A stretch of 64,000 bases of DNA from Calothrix sp. NIES-3974 (GCF_002368395.1 NZ_AP018254.1:248001-312000), one strand, 5' to 3'. Shown: positions 8,784 through 17,053, counted from the first letter of the stretch. The notes: a model not told the origin generated them from the sequence alone. A program made the numbers and translations.

Positions 8784-9050
8784 TTAGTAGTAGCTGGGAT
8801 AGTAGTAGCCACTAAAGTTGAATTTGCTTGCTAAACCAGCAATCACACCAATCGCATACTTGTTGATGTCGTATGCAAGGTGATCTTTATATCCGAGGAA
8901 AAGGTAGTTGGTGAATACTCCGTAACCGCTATCATAGCCGCCATGAACGGAGAGGGTGTCCATTTCGTTTAACTCATTCATGAAGCTTTCTGAATCTTGA
9001 AAAAGTTCAGAACCTGCGGGACGTAATTCCGCAACTTTGATACTTGCCAT
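8784..9050 (-). CDS. GG-leader precursor peptide 2 (88 aa), Tyr-rich cysteine-free core
   Basis: A predicted RiPP precursor. The leader is residues 1-38 (MASIKVAELRPAGSELFQDS, then ESFMNELNEMD, ending SVHGG). The core is 50 aa with eleven tyrosines, four Ser, one Thr and no Cys, and ends GYYYPSYY. The ATG at 9050 has AGGAG nine bases upstream and a leader matching precursor 1, so the 43-residue upstream extension of the open frame was rejected. Both cores share LAS(N/K)F followed by FS near the C-terminus. It is the first gene of the leftward set (precursor 2, precursor 1, kinase, HopA1). Confidence 0.82.
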   Translation of the reverse strand: MASIKVAELRPAGSELFQDSESFMNELNEMDTLSVHGGYDSGYGVFTNYLFLGYKDHLAYDINKYAIGVIAGLASKFNFSGYYYPSYY

Positions 9051-10130
9051 AGTTTTATTCTCCTGAAAGAAAAGAAAGTTTGTTCTGCAATGTATTGCTT
9101 CTATGCTTTTGTTGTGCAACCTTGAATTGTATTTGGTTGTCACATCACCATCTTGATGTATATTACCTAACTCAGTCAATACTCATGAATGTCTTTTTCT
9201 TTATCAAACGCCAGGTATTTTGTCTGTATTTTCACTTTCAATTGTGAAAGTTATTTTAGTGTTTCAAATATTTCAAATTCTCAGGAAATTAAGTATTTGT
9301 AAGTAAGCTAGAAAGTCCGAACGCTTAACTAGCTGAACTTTTTGCCGCCACTAAGTAAGTACATTCGTTTTGTTGACTTAAGGACTGATAAAATCTCCAG
9401 GTTCAGAGGTGACGAGTGTATAATTTATACCTAGTCAAAAGGGCAAAAAAGCACATAATAGCAGGTATTTTGTCTGGAAATGATATTTGAGCTAGTACAG
9501 GTTGGCGGAAATAAACCGAGTATTAAGTTAGTCACAACGAGTATTAAGTTAGTCACAACTTTTATCTAGTGACTATGCTCTGCGACTCAGTCAGCGAGGG
9601 CTACTGCCTTCATTCACGAGGTAGGAACTTCGTAGATTCCGCATCTATGCGGAGCATGGGTACGAGGAAAAAGGTAGGCGTATTTACGCCGTGTGGTACT
9701 AGGTTTATGCAGAGGCGAATTCCTTGCTTTGAGAATAGGGAATAGTAATCAGAACCTCTAAAATCGGGTTATCTGACTGGAGTCTGTTAAAGAAAAGAAA
9801 ATTAAGATGTATTGCCTGTAGATTTTGTCAAATTGTTAATAAATGATATTTTTGGTCTTTTCTGTGGGATGATTAGTTTATATGTAACATAATGGGATAG
9901 TTGTAAAATTTTTTGGGCAAGCCACATTCCCATTATATAAAAGTCAAGCTTATTCAATTGGTAAGTATGACAATATCAAGAAATAAACCAGATTTTCCAC
10001 TGGTTTAAGCCAGTTTAAAAATTGTCCCGAACTTGGTACTGGGATTTAACTTACTTGGAAATTGGAAAAATGTTGTTCAAATGACCGATGTATCGTTATA
10101 TTGATTGAGAAATGATTCGATGGTTTACCG
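9051..10130. other. Long intergenic region with tandem and palindromic short repeats
   Basis: No convincing gene lies in these 1.08 kb. The region holds the upstream DNA of the precursor set, a 21-bp tandem duplication (9517-9558), and small perfect palindromes CCGCATCTATGCGG (9639-9652) and GGCGTATTTACGCC (9677-9690). The right part is AT-rich and precedes the nitroreductase gene. Confidence 0.6.
9517..9558. repeat. 21-bp tandem duplication
   Basis: The unit CGAGTATTAAGTTAGTCACA plus A occurs twice back to back (9517-9537 and 9538-9558) with no mismatch. No gene overlaps it. Confidence 0.85.
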
Positions 10131-10790
10131 ATGACTACCGCAGTTTCCGCAGCCGATACCGTTCTACAACAGTTGAAGTGGCGCTATGCTACTAAAAAAT
10201 TTGACCCCAGTAAAAAAATCCCCGATGATATCTGGAAAGTCCTAGAACAAAGTTTAGTGTTGGCTCCTTCCTCCTTTGGTTTACAACCGTGGAAGTTTTT
10301 TGTAGTCCGAAATCCAGAAATTCGTCAAGCCTTGCTACCCCATTCCTGGGGACAAAAACAGGTAGTAGATGCTTCCCATCTGGTTGTATTTGCGATTAAA
10401 AAAGATGTAGACGACGCAGATGTGGATCGTTACGTCAGGAGAATGGCGGAAGTTCAAGGTGTTCCGGTAGAAAACCTGGAAAAGTTCGCCCAAGTTGTTA
10501 AAGGCTTTTTAAACAACCCTCCCTATCCCCTAGATAAAAACGAATGGTCTGCACGCCAAGTTTATATTGCTTTAGCCCAGTTTATGACCACTGCGGCGAT
10601 GTTAGGGGTAGATACCTGTCCTATGGAAGGTTTTGTTCCTGACCAGTATAATCAGGTTTTAGGATTGACTGCACAGGGATACAGCGCAGTTGTAGTTTGC
10701 CCTGCGGGATATCGTGCATCGGATGATCCGCAAGCACAACGACCTAAAGTTCGATATAAAACCGAAGACGTGGTAGATTACATCGATTAA
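10131..10790 (+). CDS. NAD(P)H-dependent FMN nitroreductase-family oxidoreductase
   Basis: This is a cytosolic flavoenzyme of the nitroreductase superfamily (NfsB/YdgI-like), which reduces nitro compounds, quinones or similar acceptors using NAD(P)H. FMN-binding landmarks are the N-terminal WRYATKKFDPSKK motif (about 16-28), LAPSSFGLQPWKFFVV (about 47-62), and the CPMEGFVPDQYNQVLGL block (about 165-181). Its length of 219 aa is normal. The physiological substrate cannot be told. A relic of a TetR-like regulator lies downstream on the other strand (11284-11504), which may once have been associated with it. Confidence 0.88.
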   Translation: MTTAVSAADTVLQQLKWRYATKKFDPSKKIPDDIWKVLEQSLVLAPSSFGLQPWKFFVVRNPEIRQALLPHSWGQKQVVDASHLVVFAIKKDVDDADVDRYVRRMAEVQGVPVENLEKFAQVVKGFLNNPPYPLDKNEWSARQVYIALAQFMTTAAMLGVDTCPMEGFVPDQYNQVLGLTAQGYSAVVVCPAGYRASDDPQAQRPKVRYKTEDVVDYID

Positions 10791-10831
10791 CACCACAAAC
10801 TGCTACTAATCTCCCCGTTATACCGCAGTCC

Positions 10832-10954
10832 GAGCGGGATTTGTGAAATCTTACATGTAGGGTTGTTGACGATTGACAGTTGACTGTTAATAGTCACCAG
10901 TCACCAGTCACCAGTCAACAGCACGTTATTTTTCACTACTTAAATCGGATTGCT
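10832..10954 (+). repeat. Dispersed repeat family alpha, copy C
   Basis: This is the longest intact copy, running from GGGATTTGTGAAATCTTACA to AAATCGGATTGCT. It contains a local tandem CAGTCAC triplication (AGTCACCAGTCACCAGTCA). It follows the nitroreductase gene. Confidence 0.65.
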
Positions 10955-11027
10955 ATATATATTCAGATGTGGGATTAGTGGTAGTAAGTAGGTGGGTGGT
11001 GAAAATTGTCGTTCAGATCAGGGATTG

Positions 11028-11053
11028 GAGACGACCCGTCGGGTCGTCTGTAC
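11028..11053. repeat. GTAGAGACG-type hairpin, copy
   Basis: ACGACCC/GGGTCGT arms flank a three-base loop inside a GAGACGAC...GTCGTCTGTAC frame. It is the same palindromic family as those at 5194, 19968, 25682, 29289 and 32773. Confidence 0.5.
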
Positions 11054-11283
11054 AGTAAGTAGGGGTAAGGCTTTTTGCCGAATGGTGGGTTACATTAGAG
11101 CCCTTCTAAATATAAATTGGGCACAAAAAAGTGGTAGAAAAAGAAAATACACATCTACCACTCAAAATAAAAATGAATATAGTTTTGGATTAAATCAGAA
11201 AATACCCCACTCGAGTCAAACAACTGTTAGGAATTAACAAAGACCAGTATCAGTCATTGGTAAGTTGTGCGATCGCGCACCCT

Positions 11284-11504
11284 TCACTGGTTTATGGACA
11301 ACATTGAGTCGCAGCCATTAGCAATATAGATCAATCCGTCAATAATGCGATCGCGTTCCCTGGGTAAAATTTCCTTTCCCTGGATAATTTCCTGGACAAA
11401 GTAAAAATGCACTAACCCCCCAATCATAATCCGAGGGAGGTCTCCTGCATTCTTCGTATTAATTCCGATCCCGATGATACCAATCCGAGATAGGATGGTT
11501 TTTG
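11284..11504 (-). pseudogene. Relic of a TetR/AcrR-family regulator (C-terminal part)
   Basis: On the minus strand an open frame without a proper start encodes about 70 residues, including DLPRIMIGGLVHFYFVQEII and QGKEILPRERDRIIDGLI, then a stop at 11284-11286. This pattern resembles the C-terminal ligand domain of TetR/AcrR regulators. No helix-turn-helix part is found upstream; the psb27 gene starts instead at 11532. It is therefore read as a truncated remnant. Recognition is by eye and only moderately sure. Confidence 0.4.
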
Positions 11505-11531
11505 ATTTAGGTATTTATTGACTGGATGTTT

Positions 11532-11930
11532 ATGAAGCGCTATTTTTCACGTTTACTTGCATTAGTGCTGGTGGTGGTTGTGGGTTTGATGGGTTGTTCC
11601 TCTGATCCAACAGCTTTAACTGGAGATTATCGACAAGATACACTGGCTGTAGTTAATATCCTTCGTAGCGCGATTGAGTTACCCAATGATGCTCCAAATA
11701 AGGCAGCAATTCAGGCAGAAGCACGGAAAAAAATTAATGATTTTGCTGCTAGGTATCAACGGGATGGTTCGGTGGCAAATTTAAATTCTTTTACAACTAT
11801 GCGGACAGCTTTAAACTCTTTGGCTGGACATTATAGTTCCTATCCGAATCGTCCTGTTCCGGAAAAACTCAAAACCCGTTTAGAACAAGAATTTAAACAG
11901 GTGGAAAATGCTCTGCAACGTGGTGCATAG
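11532..11930 (+). CDS. psb27: Photosystem II assembly lipoprotein Psb27
   Basis: Psb27 is a thylakoid-lumen lipoprotein that binds CP43 in photosystem II intermediates during assembly and repair of the manganese cluster. The sequence shows a hydrophobic signal ending in the lipobox VGLMGC, then the family motif SSDPTALTGDYRQDTLAVVN and a four-helix-bundle domain of about 110 aa (ARKKINDFAARYQRDG, SFTTMRTALNSLAGHYSSYP). The ATG at 11532 was preferred because GGA lies five bases upstream; an ATG at 11526 would add two residues. It is apparently monocistronic. Confidence 0.93.
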   Translation: MKRYFSRLLALVLVVVVGLMGCSSDPTALTGDYRQDTLAVVNILRSAIELPNDAPNKAAIQAEARKKINDFAARYQRDGSVANLNSFTTMRTALNSLAGHYSSYPNRPVPEKLKTRLEQEFKQVENALQRGA

Positions 11931-12145
11931 ATGATAAACCACCCAAATTGAATTAATTTCCAGACAGGAACTCGAAACTAGAGAGATTCTGTCTATTTTT
12001 ATGGGTTTTGTGTTAATACAGTAAAGATTCCCATAATTGTGACATGACGCACAATTTGTCATCAAGTGGTAAATGAGGATATTGCCAACCTGCTCAGAAA
12101 AAACAGGGTAGTAGGCATAGAGCTTAAAAAAGAAGGAATAGTGGA

Positions 12146-13615
12146 GTGGTCAAAAAATCACGATTGGGTTGGCATATCTTATTTGGTTTCATCAGTTTCT
12201 TGTTAGTGCCGTGGATTGATAATACATCCAGTTCTGCACAAGCTGTGAATGAATTTTGCCAACTGTCTCCTGCTGCGGTACGGGAAAAGGAAAATTTACG
12301 GATTGCCAGTTTTAAAGGTGATAAATCTGCCCAATCTCGCTACCAAAATTTACTGAAACAACATGCTCAAATCATTAGGGATTGTCGTCGTCGTACCTGG
12401 CCACAGAATCAAGCAGTATGGTTGCGTTTATACCCGTGTGACATCGCCGGTGGTGCGATTGAGCAAATCATGGATCGGGTGGTGAATCAGGGCTATAACC
12501 AGGTGTATGTGGAAACATTTTACGATGGACGGGTGTTACTTCCTCTGCGAAGTAATCCCACGGTTTGGCCTTCGGTGATTCAGACGGCTGGTGCAGAGCA
12601 TGTGGATTTGTTGGCGACGGCAATTCAAAGGGGACGGGAGCGGGGTTTAAAAGTCTATTCGTGGATGTATACGACTAATTTTGGATTTAGTTATGCCCAG
12701 AGGGAAGATCGGGAAGATGTGATCGCTCGCAATGGCAAAGGACAAACTAGTTTATATGTGGTTGATAATGGAACCCAGGTGTTTATTGACCCCTACCATC
12801 CCCAAGCTCGTCGCGATTATTACTTAATGGTACAGGAGGTTCTGCGTCGTCGTCCGGATGGAATTTTGTTTGATTATATCCGTTATCCCCGCCAAGCTGG
12901 TACGAATTCCATTGCAACTAGGGTGACGGATCTATGGTTATATTCACCAGCAACTCAACAAGCTCTACTACAGAGAGTCCAAAACCGCAAGGGATGGGAA
13001 TTGGTACGTCGTTTTCTTGCTCAAGGTTACGTTTCTGCTAGTGATATCAACCAGGTCGATCAACTGTTTCCTCAAGAAGGGGAACCAATGTGGCAAGGTC
13101 GTACTCAAAATAGTAGTAAAGCTTTAACCAATGCCCAACGTCAACCCCAATTGCAATGGGATTTGTGGCAGTTATCGGTAGCCCATACAATGCAGGGCAT
13201 AGTAGACTTTTTAGAGATGGCTGCTTATCCTGCTCAACAACTGGGTATTCCTGCTGGTGCGGTGTTTTTTCCCTATGGCAATCAAATTGTCGGTCGGGGT
13301 TACGATTCCCGTTTACAACCTTGGGATCGCTTCCCCCGCAATTTGGAATTCCACGCGATGTCTTATGCTAATTGTGGTAGCCATACCTGTATTACTGATG
13401 AAGTGCAACGGGTTGTGAACACAGTTCGACCAGGAACCAAGGTGATTCCCGCGATCGCTGGAAATTGGGGAACAAGTATTGGCAATCGTCCTCCTTTAGA
13501 AGTACAAATGCGAGCTTTGCGTCGCTATGCCAATCGCATTGAAGGAATCAGCCATTTTGCCTACTCCTGGCAATTCCCCCAGCATGATCGCGATCGCAAA
13601 TTTTGCCGAATTTAG
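12146..13615 (+). CDS. Secreted GHL10-type glycoside hydrolase-like protein
   Basis: This is a predicted exported protein of the glycosyl-hydrolase-like 10 family (TIM barrel), a group found in many cyanobacteria with unknown polysaccharide substrate. The GTG start gives a basic N-terminus and a hydrophobic signal to about residue 32 (ending SSSAQA). Barrel landmarks are NQAVWLRLYPCDIAG (about 90), VYVETFYDGRVLLPLRSNP (about 120), GLKVYSWMYTTNFGF (about 168), and PDGILFDYIRYPRQAG (about 232), which carries the probable catalytic-site acidic residue. FFPYGNQIVGRGYDSRLQPW (about 371) follows. Its length of 489 aa is usual. The start choice is uncertain. Confidence 0.85.
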   Translation: MVKKSRLGWHILFGFISFLLVPWIDNTSSSAQAVNEFCQLSPAAVREKENLRIASFKGDKSAQSRYQNLLKQHAQIIRDCRRRTWPQNQAVWLRLYPCDIAGGAIEQIMDRVVNQGYNQVYVETFYDGRVLLPLRSNPTVWPSVIQTAGAEHVDLLATAIQRGRERGLKVYSWMYTTNFGFSYAQREDREDVIARNGKGQTSLYVVDNGTQVFIDPYHPQARRDYYLMVQEVLRRRPDGILFDYIRYPRQAGTNSIATRVTDLWLYSPATQQALLQRVQNRKGWELVRRFLAQGYVSASDINQVDQLFPQEGEPMWQGRTQNSSKALTNAQRQPQLQWDLWQLSVAHTMQGIVDFLEMAAYPAQQLGIPAGAVFFPYGNQIVGRGYDSRLQPWDRFPRNLEFHAMSYANCGSHTCITDEVQRVVNTVRPGTKVIPAIAGNWGTSIGNRPPLEVQMRALRRYANRIEGISHFAYSWQFPQHDRDRKFCRI

Positions 13616-13759
13616 TATATACTTTACACGGTCATCATCTGATGTTCTAGAGGGACAACGCCCCTGCACTTCTGACTATAGGCGTAAGCTTTCCCGTAGG
13701 GTATAGCTAATAACTCACCGCTTGAAGTATATCTAAATTTTTATTGCCAAGCAAATTCT

Positions 13760-14503
13760 ATGGTTCTTCGTCGTTATTTGTTAATTGGTGTGTGTCTCGG
13801 TTCTTTGATGGCTGCTTGTCAACCAGAATCATCCCCAGTGAGCGAATCCACTACTAGCACTGCAACTCCTACCCCCGACGCAACCATCCCCAACGCTCCC
13901 GCTCCAACTATCACCCTCAAGGTTCCATCGGATTCACCCCCGACAACACCTGCACCCATCACAGTTACACCAACCCCAACTCCTAACCCCAATATCTCCA
14001 CACCCCAACCAACAACCCCAGCAACACCTACACCACAACCTTCCCCCCAAATTATCAGTAAAGCTGGTAATATCTATCAAAACCCAGATTTAGGAATTAA
14101 GTTTGAGTATCCACCCGATTACGTCGTTCAAGTCAATCAACCCCAAAAATCTGTGGATATTTGGCAAAGTCAAGATTATCAAGCTTTCAAAGCTGGCAAA
14201 TTTGATAATTCTGCACCACCAGGAAACCTAAATATCACGGTGGAGGATAATCTCCAAAAACTACCCGTGAATGAATGGATTGCACAAAATCCAACTTTTG
14301 ACTCACCAGGAAACTTTTCTCCCAAAACAGTTGCCGGACTACAAGCTGTAGCTTTTCGCTCAGTGGGATTATTGGAATTTGAACATATTGTGATCCCAAT
14401 AGAGGATGGCAGTAGAATGATTGTCATTAGCCATCCCGAAGGTGAAGAGCATCAACAAGCATTTCAAAGGGTGGTTTCTACTTTACAAATTAGTCGTAAA
14501 TAA
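13760..14503 (+). CDS. PsbP-like lipoprotein with Pro/Thr-rich linker
   Basis: A predicted membrane-anchored extracytoplasmic lipoprotein. The signal ends in the lipobox SLMAAC at residue 20. A low-complexity Pro/Thr/Ser linker covers about 25-100. A folded domain follows (about 105-245) that starts IYQNPDLGIKFEYPPDY and ends HQQAFQRVVSTLQISR, which resembles PsbP-fold or related stress-type domains in cyanobacteria. Function is unknown. No operon partner is evident; the upstream gene ends 144 bp away. Confidence 0.72.
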   Translation: MVLRRYLLIGVCLGSLMAACQPESSPVSESTTSTATPTPDATIPNAPAPTITLKVPSDSPPTTPAPITVTPTPTPNPNISTPQPTTPATPTPQPSPQIISKAGNIYQNPDLGIKFEYPPDYVVQVNQPQKSVDIWQSQDYQAFKAGKFDNSAPPGNLNITVEDNLQKLPVNEWIAQNPTFDSPGNFSPKTVAGLQAVAFRSVGLLEFEHIVIPIEDGSRMIVISHPEGEEHQQAFQRVVSTLQISRK

Positions 14504-14794
14504 TGTGGTGGAGCGCCAGGGAACACCCGAAATCAAAAACATTCTTAATATTCTGCATGGACAAACCTAAACTTTTTGGGTAAAAATATTATGTGTAGGC
14601 AGGTTTGATAATTTAGGATTCAGTCATAAGCCTCAATCCGACTCGCGTTTAAACTTGAAAGTTGATACATCGGTAGTTGTTAATATGTCACCATATCGCC
14701 TGCTAACTGAAAAAGTTTAGTCAAAATTACTACTTTTTGTTCCAGCGTTTTCCCGAAACACACCACACAACTAATAACCAATGAGGTCTACAAA

Positions 14795-15127
14795 ATGTTG
14801 AAAAGATACTATCTGCTAGGGCTAACCGCACTAGGTTTAATCATTCCGTCCGTAGCATTAGCCGACCCTAATTCAGTTGTAATTCAAACCATTCCAGTGG
14901 AGCAGACAGGGAATTCTCCTGACTGCATGAATACAACTAATACTGATTTATTTAGTAACATGCCTACAACTACCACAATCAGTATCAACAAACAAACCCA
15001 ATCAATTAGCGGTAGACATTCAAGTGCGGAAGTTTACCAAAGTTCAGTTTCCACCAATTCCGGAAGAGTAGTTCAAAATGATACTTTATGCGTATTTCCC
15101 TTCGGAGTACCAGGACTACCTCGATAG
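14795..15127 (+). CDS. Small secreted protein of unknown function
   Basis: This 110-aa protein has a clear signal peptide (MLKRYYLLGLTALGLIIPS, ending ALA before DPNS). The mature part has two cysteines that could form a disulfide, and many Thr/Ser/Asn. GAGG lies ten bases before the ATG. The family is not recognised. It stands alone, with 290 bp of empty DNA before it and 335 bp after. Confidence 0.65.
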   Translation: MLKRYYLLGLTALGLIIPSVALADPNSVVIQTIPVEQTGNSPDCMNTTNTDLFSNMPTTTTISINKQTQSISGRHSSAEVYQSSVSTNSGRVVQNDTLCVFPFGVPGLPR

Positions 15128-15462
15128 GTAGGTGAAATTATCTAAAAATTGAATTGGGTTTAGCGTCGGTTGGGTGAAGGTGCATAAATAGATTTGCTTC
15201 CTTCTGGTTTATTCTCTGTACCGTAACCCAACATATAAATTTCTCGCGAGAAAATAGGGAGTGGGGGAATAAGGGAAAAACACTTTCATGGGTTTTGGTG
15301 TACGCAGTATATGTAGATTATTTCCTACTCCCTGTTCCCTACCCTCACGAAAAGAATTTTTCCGCAGACCCTAAGTATTCAAAGCAACCTCTTAAGACAA
15401 AGTTAATCTGAATGTGTTACGGTCGCTCAAGCATTTGAATGAAAGCCAAGTACACATTCATT
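15128..15462. other. Intergenic region with purine/pyrimidine inverted tracts
   Basis: There is no gene here. A GGGAGTGGGGGAA tract near 15259 and a CCCTGTTCCCTACCC tract near 15337 could pair as a long imperfect hairpin. Similar CTACTCCC tracts occur at 24462-24570. Confidence 0.4.
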
Positions 15463-15894
15463 ATGGATAAAATTCTATTTCTCTGTACAGGTAACTATTA
15501 CCGCAGTCGCTTTGCTGAACACCTATTTAATTATTATGCCCATAAACAAGAATTAGATTGGTTTGCCGACTCCCGTGGACTAGCAATAGAAAGGGGTATA
15601 AATAATGTGGGAGCAATCTCGATATACGCCAAAAACGCTTTACAAGAAAGGGGAATAATTATTACTGAGGATGAGCGTTTTCCCACTGCTGTCACTTTAG
15701 CAGATTTTCACAGTGCTTCCAGGGTGATTGCTTTAGATGAATCCGAACATCGTCCCTTAATGAGCGATCGCTTTCCGGAATGGGAGGATAAAATTGAGTA
15801 TTGGTTAGTTCACGATGTGGATAAAACCGTGGCAACCACAGCACTAGGACAAATTGAACAACAGGTATTACTATTATTGAGACAATTAGGCTAG
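15463..15894 (+). CDS. Low-molecular-weight protein-tyrosine-phosphatase-like protein
   Basis: A small cytosolic protein with the LMW-PTP active-site loop near its N-terminus: C8-TGNYYR14-S fits CX5R(S). The fold signature ILFLCTGN is present. The usual C-terminal Asp-Pro acid pair is not obvious; VHDVDKT may hold the acidic residue, so the real activity (phosphatase or arsenate-reductase-like) is open. The ATG at 15463 makes the P-loop begin at residue 8, as in the family. An upstream ATG at 15439 adds eight residues. The product would be 143 aa. Confidence 0.75.
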   Translation: MDKILFLCTGNYYRSRFAEHLFNYYAHKQELDWFADSRGLAIERGINNVGAISIYAKNALQERGIIITEDERFPTAVTLADFHSASRVIALDESEHRPLMSDRFPEWEDKIEYWLVHDVDKTVATTALGQIEQQVLLLLRQLG

Positions 15895-15904
15895 ATAAAA
15901 TCAA

Positions 15905-16085
15905 TTGACATACTCCTAGCCCTCAAGTGCGGATATTCTAGGTTCAAGCAGCAATTGCAGGCTAATGCCTATCCTTACATTACCTAACCTAACAGTTAAT
16001 GCCCTAACCGTCTTAGCATTTTAACATACAGAAAGCCGTCCGACAAGGACGTAGCTCTAGATTCGGTTTTTTTGATAAATTAAGC
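15905..16085. mobile_element. Possible IS200/IS605-type end remnant
   Basis: No gene occupies 15895-16231. The sequence TTGACATACTCCTAGCCCTC followed by GCGGATATTCTAGGTTC resembles the hairpin ends of cyanobacterial IS200/IS605 elements. A CGTCC-GACAA-GGACG hairpin (16037-16051) followed later by a T-run is also typical there. No transposase or tnpB remains. The assignment is from memory of the end pattern and is weak. Confidence 0.3.
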
Positions 16086-16231
16086 AAAATAAAACTTAAT
16101 TCTCAAACCTCGTCTATATCGGTTCCCGGTCTGGTGAGGTACGATTGTAATTCTGCTTGTATTTTGATCAAAGCTAGAGAATTTGAGATGTACCTCAGTT
16201 ACTTAGAAAAGGCTATATCTTTTGAGGGGAT

Positions 16232-16828
16232 TTAAGAAGATTTAACTTGAAAATTAGCCAGCAGCACAAAACCTTCAACCCGACAATCTAAATCTTCTAA
16301 CCATACAACTAACTCGTGATTACTGTTGTGGTATATGGTATATTCCATGTCATCTTTGACAAAATTCATTTGATTAACTGGGTTAAAAACTTGTGTATTC
16401 ATATTTTGCTGAAAGCGTTGCTCCAAGGATTTTTGTAATTTTTTGGCTTGCACTCCAGAGACAGCAAAGTTGAGAACGGTGATATGATTACCTATCCCTT
16501 GCTTGAACTCAGCTATATCTTGATATTTCCTTCTTCCCAGAGTTCCCTGAGTGGGAATTAACAGTGCTGCAATTCCACTACCCCAATCTTGCTGATGCAA
16601 CGCAAAATAATGCCAGTCTCCATAGGCATACTGTACTAATCCTCCCTCTTCGTCAGGTAAAACCAATCTCGCATGTAATCCCACATCAACCACATAAGCA
16701 GTAACTGGTTGCACTGGTTCAACTGGGGGAATAATAATTGCGGGAGAAGCAAGCAAAATTCCGGCAATTAATCCTATAATTGCCAAAATTACCAGAAAAA
16801 ATAAAGATATCCGTCGGAAAATACTCAC
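16232..16828 (-). CDS. DUF2459-like membrane-anchored protein
   Basis: The 198-aa product has an N-terminal membrane helix (about 8-30, SLFFLVILAIIGLIAGILLA), probably an uncleaved anchor. An extracytoplasmic domain follows with YVVDVGLHARLVLP, VQYAYGDWHYFAL and YHNSNHELVVWLEDLDCRV. The conserved His/Asn-His layout looks like the DUF2459 family, whose function is unknown. The start is GTG at 16828. The 37 bp around this start are duplicated exactly upstream (16883-16919). Confidence 0.62.
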   Translation of the reverse strand: MSIFRRISLFFLVILAIIGLIAGILLASPAIIIPPVEPVQPVTAYVVDVGLHARLVLPDEEGGLVQYAYGDWHYFALHQQDWGSGIAALLIPTQGTLGRRKYQDIAEFKQGIGNHITVLNFAVSGVQAKKLQKSLEQRFQQNMNTQVFNPVNQMNFVKDDMEYTIYHNSNHELVVWLEDLDCRVEGFVLLANFQVKSS

Positions 16829-16919
16829 TACTACTTTGGTTTCATCGCTGCTCTTCCCCTATCGCACTACGGGTGGGGAGAGCCGTCGGAAAATACTCAC
16901 TACTACTTTGGTTTCATCG
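16811..16919. repeat. 37-bp duplication of the DUF2459-like gene start
   Basis: The 37 bp at 16811-16847, which contain the GTG start and first codons, are repeated without mismatch at 16883-16919. The unit begins CCGTCGGAAAATACTCACTA (+ strand). A ribosome starting in the upstream copy would make only about 13 residues before a stop. Confidence 0.85.
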
Positions 16920-16959
16920 GTTTTGGTAATACCCTGCAGAAAGGCTGCGCTTAATGACT

Positions 16960-17036
16960 ACCGACTGTTGGTTGTTGAGTGTTGACTGTTGACGGTTAAC
17001 AGTCAACAACCCTAGATGTCAGATTTTACAAATCCC
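16960..17036 (-). repeat. Dispersed repeat family alpha, copy D (partial)
   Basis: On the + strand, GTTGACGGTTAACAGTCAAC then AACCCTAGATGTCAGATTTT and ACAAATCCC match copy A. The AAATCGGATTGCT end is missing. It lies just past the sulfite reductase stop. Confidence 0.6.
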
Positions 17037-17053
17037 CTCCATACACCCATACC

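Noticed and set aside
8701..8787. 28-codon peptide after the strong + strand promoter
   Set aside because: Too short and without family support to call as a gene; kept only as part of the promoter observation.
5250..9050. Ordinary class V lanthipeptide cluster
   Set aside because: The enzymes fit, but neither core has cysteine, so thioether rings cannot form within them.
9051..9179. Upstream 43-residue extension of the open frame of precursor 2
   Set aside because: The inner ATG has a clean AGGAG site and a leader that matches precursor 1; the extension has no ribosome binding site.
9517..9558. Possible short CRISPR array
   Set aside because: Two back-to-back identical units with no spacers; this is a tandem duplication.
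10992..11237. 81-codon + strand open frame
   Set aside because: It runs through a family hairpin and repeat-like DNA, has no ribosome binding site and its product has no recognisable pattern.
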